This document shows positions 16,970-25,901 of a stretch of 64,000 bases of DNA, piece by piece. This DNA is from Allobosea sp. BK604 (GTDB lineage Bacteria > Pseudomonadota > Alphaproteobacteria > Rhizobiales > Beijerinckiaceae). Positions within the stretch are counted from its first letter, which is position 1. Each line of letters starts with the position of its first letter. Where the stretch lies: assembly GCF_004341515.1 (NCBI RefSeq), contig NZ_SLZF01000006.1:248001-312000 (forward strand), given 5' to 3'. Made by a program: the position numbers and the translations under genes. Under the pieces are notes generated by a model. The model was given only the letters and a program-made list of their open reading frames with translations, made no database searches and was not told the origin of the DNA.

Positions 16970-17971
16970 ATGCGTGCCCCCCTGATCGATCCGTTCGGTC
17001 GGGAAATCTCCTATTTGCGCATTTCGGTGACGGATCGCTGCGATTTCCGCTGCGTCTACTGCATGTCCGAGGACATGACCTTCCTGCCCAAGCGCGACCT
17101 GCTGACGCTGGAGGAGGTCGACCGCGTCGCCACGGCCTTCGTCGCGCGCGGCACCCGCAAGCTGCGCATCACCGGCGGCGAGCCGCTGGTCCGGCGCGAC
17201 ATCATGAACCTGTTCCGCTCGCTCTCGCGGCATCTCGCCTCGGGCGCGCTCGACGAGCTGACGCTGACCACCAACGGCTCGCAGCTCGAGCGCTATGCCA
17301 GCGAGCTCGCCGCCAGCGGCGTGCGCCGGATCAATGTCTCGCTCGACACGCTCGACCCCGAGAAATTCCGCAAGATCACGCGCTGGGGCGACCTCGCCAA
17401 GGTGCTGCGCGGCATCGAGGCGGCGCAGAAGGCGGGCCTGCGGGTCAAGATCAACGCGGTGGCGCTGAAAGGCGTCAACGAGGACGAGATCGAGCGGCTC
17501 ATGAGCTGGGCGCACGGGCTCGGCATGGACCTGACCCTGATCGAGGTGATGCCGCTCGGCGAGATCGAGCCCGGCCGGATCGACCAGTTCCTGCCGCTCT
17601 CGATCGTCCGCGCCCGGCTGATGGACAAGTACACGCTCGACGACGACCCGTATCGCACCGGCGGCCCGGCGCGCTATGTCCGGGTACGCGAGACCGGCGG
17701 GCTGCTCGGCTTCATCACGCCGATGACGCATAATTTCTGCGAGAGCTGCAACCGCGTCCGCCTGACCTGCACCGGCACGCTCTATATGTGCCTGGGCCAG
17801 GAGGATGCCGCCGATCTGCGCGCGGCCGTGCGTGCGTCGGGCGACGACGCCCTGCTCTACCGCGCCATGGACGAGGCGATCTCGCGCAAGCCGAAAGGGC
17901 ATGATTTCGTCATCGACCGCCGCCATGCCCGCCCCGCGGTCGGACGGCACATGAGCGTGACCGGGGGCTGA
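16970..17971 (+). CDS. moaA: GTP 3',8-cyclase (molybdenum cofactor biosynthesis protein A)
   Basis: 333 residues from ATG 16970. The radical SAM cluster is CDFRCVYC (cysteines near 24, 28, 31), followed by the TGGEPLVRRD SAM-binding segment. The C-terminal second Fe-S cluster is seen in FCESCNRVRLTC, and the protein ends in the GG pair needed for catalysis. It converts GTP to 3',8-cyclo-GTP in the first step of molybdopterin synthesis. The frame is open further upstream to 16823, but MoaA normally starts about 15 residues before ISYLRISVTDRC. No other moa genes are adjacent. Confidence 0.95.
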   Translation: MRAPLIDPFGREISYLRISVTDRCDFRCVYCMSEDMTFLPKRDLLTLEEVDRVATAFVARGTRKLRITGGEPLVRRDIMNLFRSLSRHLASGALDELTLTTNGSQLERYASELAASGVRRINVSLDTLDPEKFRKITRWGDLAKVLRGIEAAQKAGLRVKINAVALKGVNEDEIERLMSWAHGLGMDLTLIEVMPLGEIEPGRIDQFLPLSIVRARLMDKYTLDDDPYRTGGPARYVRVRETGGLLGFITPMTHNFCESCNRVRLTCTGTLYMCLGQEDAADLRAAVRASGDDALLYRAMDEAISRKPKGHDFVIDRRHARPAVGRHMSVTGG

Positions 17972-17975
17972 GTTC

Positions 17976-18084
17976 GCACGCATTTTTTCACGCGATCCGC
18001 GGGCCACTTCGCTCGAAAATGCTCCCCTTCGTTGAAGCATTTTCTTCACGCGAACCGGTGCCCACTTCGCTCGAAAATGCTCTA
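17976..18084. repeat. Family A repeat, double/partial copy (copy 2)
   Basis: Two consecutive 3'-halves of the family A repeat lie here, each with CACGCGA and CACTTCGCTCGAAAATGCTC. The final CTCTA supplies the TAG stop codon (18082-18084, minus strand) of the cyclase gene. Confidence 0.8.
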
Positions 18085-19854
18085 TTGCCCGACCCCGATG
18101 ACGACGGCGAAGACCGGGACCGGCTGGTTGAAGCCCTTCAGGAGCCTGGCATCGAGCTCGACGAGCGGCACGGCCGAGCCGACCGCGCTGGCCGCGGAGC
18201 GATCGATCAGGATTTCGGAATCGTCGGCGCTGGCGCATAGGCGCGCTGCGAGGTTGGTGACATTGCCGATCGCGGCGTAGTCGAGGCGGCCTTCGGAGCC
18301 GATCCGGCCGACGGTGGCAGGTCCCATCGCAAGCCCGACGCCGAAGCCGAGCCGGTGGCCGAGCGCGCGCCAGCCGACGAGGAGCTTCTGCACGCTCATC
18401 TGCATGTCGCTCGCCATCGTGACGGCGCGCATGGCCGGGTCCGGGCAGGAGACCGGCGCATTGACGAGCACCATCGCCCCGTCGCCGGTGAAGCTCAGCA
18501 GCGTCGCCTCATGCGCGCTGACCACTTTTTCAAGCGCGCCAAAATACTCGCCCAATACGGCCATGACGGTCTCGGGCTCGGACTGGGCCGAGAAGGCGGT
18601 GAAGCCACGCAGGTCGCAGAACACCACGACCACCTCGACACGCCGGCCGTCGAGCACGCTGTCATCGCCCGTGCGATCGACCAGCTCGGCCACCTGCGGC
18701 GCGAGAAAGCGCCTGAGCCGGCTGATGCGCTCCGAACGCTCCTGCGAGATCGCGAGCTCGCCCGCCATCTCGTTGAAGCGGGTGGCGAGCCGCTCGAACT
18801 CGTCGCCGGTCGCGAGGTTGATGCGGTGGTCGAACTGCCCCGCACCGATCCGTGCGACGCCGTCTTCGAGCAGGCGGATCGGCCCGGTCATGCGTTGCGC
18901 CAGCCAGTAGGCGAGCAGCGCGGCCAGCGCCGTGCCGGCAATCAGCAGCCCGCCGGTGCGCCAGAGCGCGGCATAGATCGGCTGGAACGCCTCGCTGAGA
19001 GGCTGCTTGACGATGACGCTCCAATCGAGGCCGGGAATCTGCGCCATCGCGGCCACGACCGTCGTCCGCGTGGTGTCGCGACCGGTGGCGGACTGACCGG
19101 CGCGCTCGATAATGGCGTCGCGCAGGCCCTCGAGCGGCTGCTGCGCGGCCTCCTCGGCCCGCAGCACGAGGCTGATATCGGGATGGGCGACGAGACGCCC
19201 GGGCCCGTCGAGCACGAAGGCCTCGCCGGTGCGTCCGACGCGGATGGCCGAGATCACCTCCCAGATGAACTTGAGATTGATCTCGGCGATGGCGACGCCG
19301 ACCGCCGAGCGATTGCCGGCGACCGCGACCGTCATGAAGGGTTCCGAACCGCCCTGGAAGGTGACCGGACCGAACCAGGCGCGCTCCGACCTCGCTCCGA
19401 GGAAGGCGGGTTTCGTGGAATAATCGTCACCCCCCTCGATCCGGTTCAGGCCGATGCGCGAGACGAACAGGCGCTCCTTGCCGGTGGCGTCGACGAGGGT
19501 GAGGCTGGCGACGGCCGGAACCTGGCGGAGCAGGCGCAAGGCATCGAGCCTTTGCCTGTCGTCGATATTCTCGGTCCAGGGCAGTTGCACGGTCCAGCCG
19601 AGCTGCTCGCGGATGCCTTCGATGAAATCCTGGATCTTGACGGCCGCCAGCCGGGCCTCGGCGTCGAGACGATCGTTCAGCCTGGCGCGCTGGTCGTGAT
19701 AGCCGAACCAGGTCTCGCTGGCGCTGGCGATCAGCAGCGGCAGCGCCACCGCGGCGAAGAGCGCGCGAAAATACTTCTTGAAGAGCGAGGTGCGCGGGGC
19801 GGATGGCGGGTCGGACACCGGATCGGTACGTGCCACGGCCCGCCGGCCTGTCAT
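18082..19854 (-). CDS. Membrane adenylate/guanylate cyclase with periplasmic Cache sensor and HAMP
   Basis: 590 residues. Domains: helix 1 about 26-47, extracytoplasmic double-Cache-like sensor about 50-295 (includes TVAVAGNRSAVGVAIAEI and GEAFVLDGPGRLVAHPD), helix 2 about 298-318, HAMP about 320-372, class III cyclase about 405-590. The catalytic core has the metal aspartate in VFCDLRGFT (D414), the FTGDGAMV loop and GNVTNLAARL. It should convert external ligand binding into cyclic nucleotide production. Its ATG overlaps the stop of the upstream binding protein gene (ATGA), so the two are translationally coupled. The substrate-specificity lysine of classical cyclases is not obvious, so cAMP versus cGMP is open. 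Confidence 0.9.
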   Translation of the reverse strand: MTGRRAVARTDPVSDPPSAPRTSLFKKYFRALFAAVALPLLIASASETWFGYHDQRARLNDRLDAEARLAAVKIQDFIEGIREQLGWTVQLPWTENIDDRQRLDALRLLRQVPAVASLTLVDATGKERLFVSRIGLNRIEGGDDYSTKPAFLGARSERAWFGPVTFQGGSEPFMTVAVAGNRSAVGVAIAEINLKFIWEVISAIRVGRTGEAFVLDGPGRLVAHPDISLVLRAEEAAQQPLEGLRDAIIERAGQSATGRDTTRTTVVAAMAQIPGLDWSVIVKQPLSEAFQPIYAALWRTGGLLIAGTALAALLAYWLAQRMTGPIRLLEDGVARIGAGQFDHRINLATGDEFERLATRFNEMAGELAISQERSERISRLRRFLAPQVAELVDRTGDDSVLDGRRVEVVVVFCDLRGFTAFSAQSEPETVMAVLGEYFGALEKVVSAHEATLLSFTGDGAMVLVNAPVSCPDPAMRAVTMASDMQMSVQKLLVGWRALGHRLGFGVGLAMGPATVGRIGSEGRLDYAAIGNVTNLAARLCASADDSEILIDRSAASAVGSAVPLVELDARLLKGFNQPVPVFAVVIGVGQ

Positions 19855-20873
19855 TCGATCACCCCGTCGGCGCTGCTCAGAAGCGAGGGCGGAAAGGCGA
19901 TGCCGAGGGCATTGGCGGCCTTGAGATTGATGAAGAGCTCGACCTTGGTGACGCGCTGCACCGGCAGTTCCGACGGTTTCTCGCCCTTGAGGATGCGGCC
20001 AGCATAGACGCCGGTGTGTCGATGCGACTGGCCGAAATCGCCGCCATAGCTCATCAGCCCGCCCGCGATCGGGAAATCGCGCGATTGCGTGATCGCGGGA
20101 ACACCATGTTTCACCGCCAGCGCGGCGAGCTGGTCGCTGCGATAGGCGAAATAGGGGTCGGAACTGAAGACGAGCCCGGCCGCCCGCATTTCGCGCACGG
20201 CGGCGAACATGCCCTCGAACTCCTTCTCGTCGCTGGCTTTCAGGGCGACCAGCTCCAGTCCGAGGCTGTCCGCCGCGGCCTGGAGGTTCTTCAGCTGTGA
20301 GGCCGAGGTCGGGCTGGTCGGATTGAGGGCAAAGGCGAAGACATTGGTGCCCCGCCGCAGCTCGTTCATGAATTCCAGCCGCTTGCGCGAGACCTCGACG
20401 CTCAGGCTCGACACGCCGGTGAGGTTGCCGCCCGGCCGGGACAGGCTGCCGACCAGGCCGAGCGCAACGGGATCGCCCCCGAGCTCGAAGACGATCGGGA
20501 GCGTCGCGCTCGCCGCCTTGGCCGCGAGCGCGACCTCGGCGCCGCCGGGCGCGACGATCACCGTCACATTGCGATTGACCAGGTCCTTGGCGAGCGCCGG
20601 CAGCTCACGGTAGCGCCCCTCCGCCCAGCGATATTCGACCGAGACATTGCGCCCCTCGACATAGCCGGTCTCGGCCAGGCCTTCGCGGAAGGCCTTGAGG
20701 CGGCTGGCATAAGGGCCCGGAGATTCCGAGCCGAGATAGCCGATAACCGGCATCGCCGCGGGCTGCGAGCGTGCCGGGACCGTCCAGACCGCAGCGGCGC
20801 CAAGCAACGCGATGAAATCGCGCCGCCTCATCCGGTCGACCGCTTCGGCATAGGTCGAGGGCAGCAAAGGCAA
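19851..20873 (-). CDS. ABC-type substrate-binding protein (TrpX/DUF534-like), orphan, coupled to the cyclase
   Basis: 340 residues from a TTG at 20873, supported by GGAAGGAG about eight bases upstream; an ATG at 20831 has no such site. The N-terminus carries a twin-arginine-like RRRDFIALLGAA signal. The mature part is a type I periplasmic binding fold of the ABC_sub_bind (TrpX-like) family: PVIGYLGSESPG, FREGLAETGYVEGRNV, APGGAEVALAAKAA, PGGNLTGVS. Such proteins usually pair with an ABC permease and ATPase; none is here. Instead its stop overlaps the start of a Cache-containing cyclase, pointing to a sensing role. Confidence 0.87.
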   Translation of the reverse strand: MPLLPSTYAEAVDRMRRRDFIALLGAAAVWTVPARSQPAAMPVIGYLGSESPGPYASRLKAFREGLAETGYVEGRNVSVEYRWAEGRYRELPALAKDLVNRNVTVIVAPGGAEVALAAKAASATLPIVFELGGDPVALGLVGSLSRPGGNLTGVSSLSVEVSRKRLEFMNELRRGTNVFAFALNPTSPTSASQLKNLQAAADSLGLELVALKASDEKEFEGMFAAVREMRAAGLVFSSDPYFAYRSDQLAALAVKHGVPAITQSRDFPIAGGLMSYGGDFGQSHRHTGVYAGRILKGEKPSELPVQRVTKVELFINLKAANALGIAFPPSLLSSADGVIE

Positions 20874-21227
20874 GGCCGTCTCTCCTTCCGACCAACATCA
20901 TTTTAGCTTGAACCGCCCGATGCTAGCGCAATTCATCGGCCGCAGCATAGCGGTGTAGTGAGCATAAGTGGCCATCGAACAATACAGGCCTGAACGTGAC
21001 AACTGAGCGAGCAGATCGGTTACAGTCCTCCGACGGTCGACCCTCCGCTACTGTGCTTTTGGTCACGCAGTTTGGGCGCGCGGCTTTACGTCAGCCGCAA
21101 GGCAAAGTTGCATCCACCAACTTGGCCTGGGTCGATATTCGACCATGAAAGCGTCCTTGCTGCGCCCCCTCGCCCGGGAGCAGTCTTCCACGCGCAGCAT
21201 TGCCACCGCCCGGAAGAGGAGGAAATC
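20874..21227. other. Divergent intergenic region, no gene seen
   Basis: These 354 bases separate the binding protein/cyclase operon from the FAD oxidase. Ribosome binding sites for both flanking genes are at its ends (near 20884-20891 and 21215-21223). No convincing small ORF, RNA or repeat was found. Confidence 0.5.
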
Positions 21228-22613
21228 ATGGATGCCATGGCGACCGAGACCTTCAGCAGCCAGATGCGCGGCCCTGTGCTCACCCGGATGGATGCCGAAT
21301 ACGACACGGTGCGCAGCCTCTACAATGGCATGATCGACAAGAGCCCCAAGGTGATCGCGCGTTGCGCCGATGTCGCCGATGTCGTCACCGCCGTGAAATT
21401 CGCCCATGACAACGACCTGCGCGTCGCGATCCGCGCCGGCGGCCATAATGGCCCCGGCCTCGGCAGCGTCGATGACGGGCTGATGATCGACCTTTCGCTG
21501 ATGAAGGGCGTGCGCGTCGATCCTGCCGCGCGCACCGTGCGCGCCGGCGCCGGCTGCACGCAGGGCGATGTCGACCACGCCAGCCACGCCTATGGCCTCG
21601 CCGTGCCGGCCGGCATCGTCTCGAGCACCGGCATCGCCGGGCTCACGCTGGGCGGCGGCACCGGCTACCTGACCCGCAAATACGGCCTGACCATCGACAA
21701 CCTGCTCGAGGCCGATGTCGTGCTCGCCGATGGCCGCATCGTCACGGCCAGCGCCTCGGAGAATCCCGATCTCTACTGGGGCCTGCGCGGCGGCGGCGGC
21801 AATTTCGGCATCGTCACCAGCTTCCTGTTCCAGGCCCATCCGGTGAACATGGTCTATGCCGGGCCGGTCTTCTGGGACATCAAGGACGCGAAGCGGGTGA
21901 TGAAGACCTATCGCGACTTCCTGCCCGGCGCGCCGGAGGAGCTCGGCGCCTTCGTCGGGCTGAAGACGGTTCCGCCGGTCGACCCCTTCCCGGCCGAGCA
22001 TCAGGGCAAGCGGGCCTGCGCCATCATCGCCTGCTATAACGGCCCGACCGCGCGCGGACAGGCGGTGATGGCCGAGTTGCTGAGCGAGCTGCCGGAGCCG
22101 CTGTTCAACTGGATGGGCGAGATGCCCTTCCCGGCGCTGCAATCGATGTTCGATCCGTTCTTCCCGAAAGGGATGCAATGGTACTGGCGCGGCGACTTCG
22201 TGAAGGAACTCAGCGACCAGGCGATCGACGCGCATGTTGCGCAGGCGCAGGAGGTGCCGAGCGCGCTCTGCCTGATGCATCTCTACCCGATCGACGGCGC
22301 CGTCCGTCGCATCGGCAAGAGCGAGACCGCCTGGAACACGCGCGACGCGACCTGGTCGATGGTGATCGCCGGCATCGACCCCAATCCGCAGAAGGCCGGC
22401 GAGATCACGCGCTGGACCAAGGTCTATTGGGAGGCGGTGCATCCCTATTCGGCCAAGGGCTGCTATGTGAACTTCATGATGGAGGATGGCGACGACAGCC
22501 GGCTGCAGGCCACCTATGGCGACAATTACGAGCGGCTCATCGCGCTGAAGGCGAAATACGACCCGGACAATTTCTTCCGGATCAACCAGAACATCCGGCC
22601 GATGCACGCATAG
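21228..22613 (+). CDS. FAD-binding oxidoreductase, berberine-bridge-like (PCMH type)
   Basis: 461 residues from ATG 21228 with AGAGGAGGA directly upstream. The FAD domain shows RAGGHNGPGLG, whose histidine is the usual 8-alpha covalent flavin site, then GAGCTQGDVD, TLGGGTGYL and GLRGGGGNFGIVTSF. The C-terminus closes with a BBE motif, YGDNYERLIALKAKYDPDNFF followed by NQNI. In bicovalent family members a cysteine lies in GIC-x-x-x-G; here the segment is GIVSSTG, so only single attachment is expected. Likely substrates are sugars, alcohols or secondary metabolites, oxidised with oxygen. Its TAG stop is part of a family A repeat. Confidence 0.9.
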   Translation: MDAMATETFSSQMRGPVLTRMDAEYDTVRSLYNGMIDKSPKVIARCADVADVVTAVKFAHDNDLRVAIRAGGHNGPGLGSVDDGLMIDLSLMKGVRVDPAARTVRAGAGCTQGDVDHASHAYGLAVPAGIVSSTGIAGLTLGGGTGYLTRKYGLTIDNLLEADVVLADGRIVTASASENPDLYWGLRGGGGNFGIVTSFLFQAHPVNMVYAGPVFWDIKDAKRVMKTYRDFLPGAPEELGAFVGLKTVPPVDPFPAEHQGKRACAIIACYNGPTARGQAVMAELLSELPEPLFNWMGEMPFPALQSMFDPFFPKGMQWYWRGDFVKELSDQAIDAHVAQAQEVPSALCLMHLYPIDGAVRRIGKSETAWNTRDATWSMVIAGIDPNPQKAGEITRWTKVYWEAVHPYSAKGCYVNFMMEDGDDSRLQATYGDNYERLIALKAKYDPDNFFRINQNIRPMHA

Positions 22614-22712
22614 AGCATTTTCGGGCGAAGTGGATACCGGTTCGCGTGAAGAAAATGCGTTAAAGTAAAGGATTGGAGCGCTTCCGCGCTTCGGAGATGC
22701 GCGAAAGTGCTC
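22611..22712. repeat. Family A repeat (copy 3)
   Basis: Inverted relative to copy 1. It begins with TAGAGCATTTTCGGGCGAAGTGG, whose first three bases are the stop codon of the FAD oxidase gene, and ends near AAAGTGCTCC. Confidence 0.85.
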
Positions 22713-22761
22713 CAGACCGCCGCGCGCCCTTCCGGACGCGAACGTGGCACAGGCGGCGCGC

Positions 22762-24543
22762 TCACATCCTGTAGGCCATGCGCACGCCGCCCCAGTGCCG
22801 GCCGTTGATGCGCAAGGGTGCGTCGACCTCGCGCATGACATGGGTGACGCCGCCGCCCATGTCGCGGTGATAGGACTGGACCAGGAAAGTCCTGATCGAG
22901 CGCGCCGCCATCACGCCGGCGCGGTCGTCGAAAATGCGGCGGTTACGGCTATGGGCCGTGTTCCAGACCGTCTCGCCCGGGCGCTGCTTCTGGGCGAAGG
23001 CGGTGTTGTGCACCGGGATATAGCCGCTGCGGTCGATCGGCACCGCGAAGACGAGGCGCGGATCGCTGCCCAGGGTCTCGGCCAGGATCGGCGGCAGCAG
23101 CGCCTCCAGCGCCGGCAGGGCGCGATGGTTGAATTGCTGCGGGTCGGTGCCGGCGATCGGCTGATAGTCGATATCGAAGAGGTCGGACTCGCTGACCTTG
23201 CCCTCGTGCAGCGCCTGCTCGAACAGCCGGGCGACGCGGGCGGCGAACTGCTGGGCGCGGTCGATCAGCGGGCGATAGGACTGCTCGATCTCGCCGAGCA
23301 GCCGGCGCAGCGGCTCATGCTCGCCGACGGCCATCGCATCGAAGGCGACATGCAGCCCGAGCTCGCTCTTCGCCATCAGGCGGCAGGCGAGCGGCGGCAG
23401 GTCGGCAATGGTGATCGAGCCGGAGAGGCCGGGCTGCACCTTCGGCGTGCCCTGGCCGGCGAGCAGCGCGCCGCCCAGTCCGAGATCGACGGTCTGCGAG
23501 GAGAAGCTGACCGAGCCGAAGCGAGCCTGGACCGGATATTCGGCCGGGAACCGGTCATGCTGGCGGCGATCGGCGAAGGCGGTATGGCGCAGCAGCGGCA
23601 CGAAGCGCCCGAGCAGGCTTTCCGCCTGGCGCGCGCCATCCGACATCGCGCCGCGCGCCTCGGCGCTGCGCGCGGCGGCGGCGAGCGCCATCTCGTCGAT
23701 CTCGCCGACCTGGCGCGAGACCGTGTCGATGAAGCGGGCGGTCTCGTCGGCGCTGCGCGAGAGCTCGGCCGCGGCGGCCGCCTGCTCATGCGCGGCGCTG
23801 CCGATCGCGGCGATGACCGGGTTGACGTCCCGGACCATCTGCAGCGCGTCGTTGACGATGCCGGCCGAGCCCTGCGCGGTCTGGGCCAGGCGGTCGACGC
23901 GGCTGCGGATCGAGTCCACCGCCTCGCGCACCTCGATCGAGAGCGCCTTGACCTCCTGCGCCACGACGCCGAAGCCACGGCCGGATTCACCGGCGCGCGA
24001 GGCCTCGATCGTCGCGTTGAGCGCAAGCAGGTTGGTCTGGCGGGCGATCTCGGCAATCGAATCGACGATGGAGCGGATCTCGACCGTGGCGATGGCGAGG
24101 CCGGTCATCATCTGGGTCGCCTCGCCGGCCCGCGTCGCCGCGGCCTCGAGCATGTCGCGGGCGCCGTTCATCGAGCTGCCGACCTGTTCGGCTGCGTCGG
24201 AGACCTGCTGGGTCGCGGTCGCGAGCGCGCTCGAATTGATGCTCGCGGTCTCGGCCGCCTGCCTGAGATCGCCGGTGCGCTTGTGGATGCCGATCGAGCC
24301 GTCCTCGGCCTGGCTCGAGGTGTGCTCGGCCTGGTAGAGGCGCCCGGTCAGCCGGCGCAGGGCGGCGACGACATCCTGTTCGAGGGCGCCGACCGCCTCG
24401 CGAATCGAGATCTCGGTATCCTGCGGATCGCTCTCGTCATAGCTCAAAGCCGGAAGACGCGCGGAATCGGCCAGCACATGCGGCCCCGTGGGTATGGCGC
24501 GGTTTCGGCCGCCCAACCAGCGCCGGAGCCTGTCGCGAAGCAT
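22762..24543 (-). CDS. Soluble methyl-accepting chemotaxis protein with PilZ and C-terminal sensor domain
   Basis: 593 residues without membrane helices or signal peptide. Domains in order: helical MCP signalling region about 45-310 with the hairpin tip IARQTNLLALNATIEASRAG (about 167-186), a PilZ domain about 325-402 with RRQHDRF and DLGLGGALL, and a C-terminal PAS/Cache-like module about 415-593 (SGYIPVHNTAF, NRRIFDDR, NGRHWGGVRMAYR). PilZ suggests cyclic di-GMP binding, with the arginine pair present. Putting the sensor after the signalling domain is the reverse of classical receptors. It would feed CheA from the cytoplasm. No che genes are nearby. Confidence 0.9.
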   Translation of the reverse strand: MLRDRLRRWLGGRNRAIPTGPHVLADSARLPALSYDESDPQDTEISIREAVGALEQDVVAALRRLTGRLYQAEHTSSQAEDGSIGIHKRTGDLRQAAETASINSSALATATQQVSDAAEQVGSSMNGARDMLEAAATRAGEATQMMTGLAIATVEIRSIVDSIAEIARQTNLLALNATIEASRAGESGRGFGVVAQEVKALSIEVREAVDSIRSRVDRLAQTAQGSAGIVNDALQMVRDVNPVIAAIGSAAHEQAAAAAELSRSADETARFIDTVSRQVGEIDEMALAAAARSAEARGAMSDGARQAESLLGRFVPLLRHTAFADRRQHDRFPAEYPVQARFGSVSFSSQTVDLGLGGALLAGQGTPKVQPGLSGSITIADLPPLACRLMAKSELGLHVAFDAMAVGEHEPLRRLLGEIEQSYRPLIDRAQQFAARVARLFEQALHEGKVSESDLFDIDYQPIAGTDPQQFNHRALPALEALLPPILAETLGSDPRLVFAVPIDRSGYIPVHNTAFAQKQRPGETVWNTAHSRNRRIFDDRAGVMAARSIRTFLVQSYHRDMGGGVTHVMREVDAPLRINGRHWGGVRMAYRM

Positions 24544-24641
24544 CAGTAATCCCGCTCAGCAAAGAACCCAGCGTTTATCCTTTCATAACGTTAAGAAAGC
24601 CTCACCTAAGGTCAGGCCTGATGGCATGGAGCCCTGCTACT

Positions 24642-24675
24642 AAAAGCGCTTCGCAACTCCGCGGATCATGCTCTA
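24642..24675. repeat. Degenerate short repeat ending in ATGCTCTA (copy 2)
   Basis: AAAAGCGCTTCGCAACTCC followed by ATCATGCTCTA, matching the layout of 7261-7295. It lies between the chemoreceptor and the SolA-like oxidase genes. Confidence 0.5.
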
Positions 24676-24734
24676 AAGCTCGGTCCGGCCCGCTTGCCGG
24701 CTGAATTTCCCCGCTCCCTGCGCAAGGTCCCGCC

Positions 24735-25874
24735 ATGACGAGCCAGAGCTATGACGTGATCGTCGCCGGCGTCGGCGCCATGGGCTCGGCCGCCTGCTGG
24801 CACCTCGCCCGACGCGGGCTGAAGGTGCTCGGCCTGGAGCGCTTCGACCTCGGCCATGCGATGGGCTCCTCGCACGGGCTCAACCGGATCATCCGCCTCG
24901 CCTATTTCGAGGGCTCGCATTACGTGCCGATCGTCCGGCGCGCGCATGAGCTCTGGGCGCAGACAGGCACTGAGGCCGGAATGCAGCTGCTGCACGTCAC
25001 CGGCTCCCTCGACCTCGCGCCAGAGGGTGCTGGCATGGTCGAATCCTCGCTGAAATCCTGCCTCGATCACGGGCTGGCCCATGACGTGCTTGATGGCAAG
25101 GAGATCGCCCGGCGCTTTCCAGCCTTCCATCTGCCGGCCGGGCATCTCGGGCTCTGGCAGCCGGATGGCGGCTTCGTCGCCTCCGAGAAGGCGATCTACG
25201 CCCATGTCGGGTTGGCGCAGGCGCGCGGCGGCGAGATCCGCACCAGCGAGCCGCTGCTCGACTGGGCGCCGACCGCCGATGGCGGCGTGACCGTGCGCAC
25301 CGAGCGCGGCACCTATTCGGCCGGACGCCTCGTCATCACCTCCGGCGGCTGGATCACCGACGCCGTGCCGGCGCTCGCGCCGAAGCTCAGGACGGTGCGC
25401 CAGGCGATCGGCTGGTTCGCCACGCGCAAGCCCGAGCTGTTCCGGCAAGACGCCTTCCCGGTCTTCATCCTCACGGTCGAAGAAGGCAGTTTCTACGGCT
25501 TCCCGCTCTACGAGCATCCAGGCTTCAAGCTCGGCGGACCGCATTTCGCCCGCGAGCCGATGGACCCGCGCGAGCCCGACCGCACACCGAGCCCGCGGCA
25601 GGTCGCCATGATCCGGGAATGCCTCGCGCGCTACCTGCCCGATGCCGCCGGCGACCCGCTGACGCTGAAGGGTTGCGTCTATACCGTCTCGCCGGACGAA
25701 GATTTCGTGATCGATGCGGTGCCCGGCGTGCCGCAGGCCGTCTTCGCCTCGTGCTGCTCGGGCCATGGCTTCAAATTCGCCAGCGCCATCGGCGAAATCC
25801 TCGCCGATCTCTCGACCAGCGGCCGATCGGCCTTCGATCTTTCTCCCTTCTCGCTCGGCCGCCCCGCGGCCTGA
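24735..25874 (+). CDS. solA: N-methyl-L-tryptophan oxidase / sarcosine oxidase family flavoenzyme
   Basis: 379 residues, the length of MTOX/MSOX monomers. The N-terminal FAD motif is GVGAMGSAACWHLARRG (about 12-28). The conserved SSHGLNRIIRLAY segment follows, and near the C-terminus KGCVYTVSPDEDFVID contains C314, the expected covalent flavin attachment cysteine, and SGHGFKF closes the site. It oxidatively demethylates an N-methyl amino acid, giving formaldehyde and hydrogen peroxide. SolA is the best label, but sarcosine or another N-methyl amino acid is possible. An exporter gene begins 28 bases after the stop. Confidence 0.88.
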   Translation: MTSQSYDVIVAGVGAMGSAACWHLARRGLKVLGLERFDLGHAMGSSHGLNRIIRLAYFEGSHYVPIVRRAHELWAQTGTEAGMQLLHVTGSLDLAPEGAGMVESSLKSCLDHGLAHDVLDGKEIARRFPAFHLPAGHLGLWQPDGGFVASEKAIYAHVGLAQARGGEIRTSEPLLDWAPTADGGVTVRTERGTYSAGRLVITSGGWITDAVPALAPKLRTVRQAIGWFATRKPELFRQDAFPVFILTVEEGSFYGFPLYEHPGFKLGGPHFAREPMDPREPDRTPSPRQVAMIRECLARYLPDAAGDPLTLKGCVYTVSPDEDFVIDAVPGVPQAVFASCCSGHGFKFASAIGEILADLSTSGRSAFDLSPFSLGRPAA

Positions 25875-25901
25875 GCCGAGATCTCCCGACAGGACGCCGT
25901 C

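Noticed and set aside
18355..20007. 550-codon plus-strand frame opposite the cyclase and binding protein
   Set aside because: Low-complexity R/H/E/D-rich product typical of high-GC antisense frames; the opposite genes have full motifs.
22744..24549. 601-codon plus-strand frame opposite the chemoreceptor
   Set aside because: Mirror of a long helical gene; no domain signals and extreme R/D/H composition.
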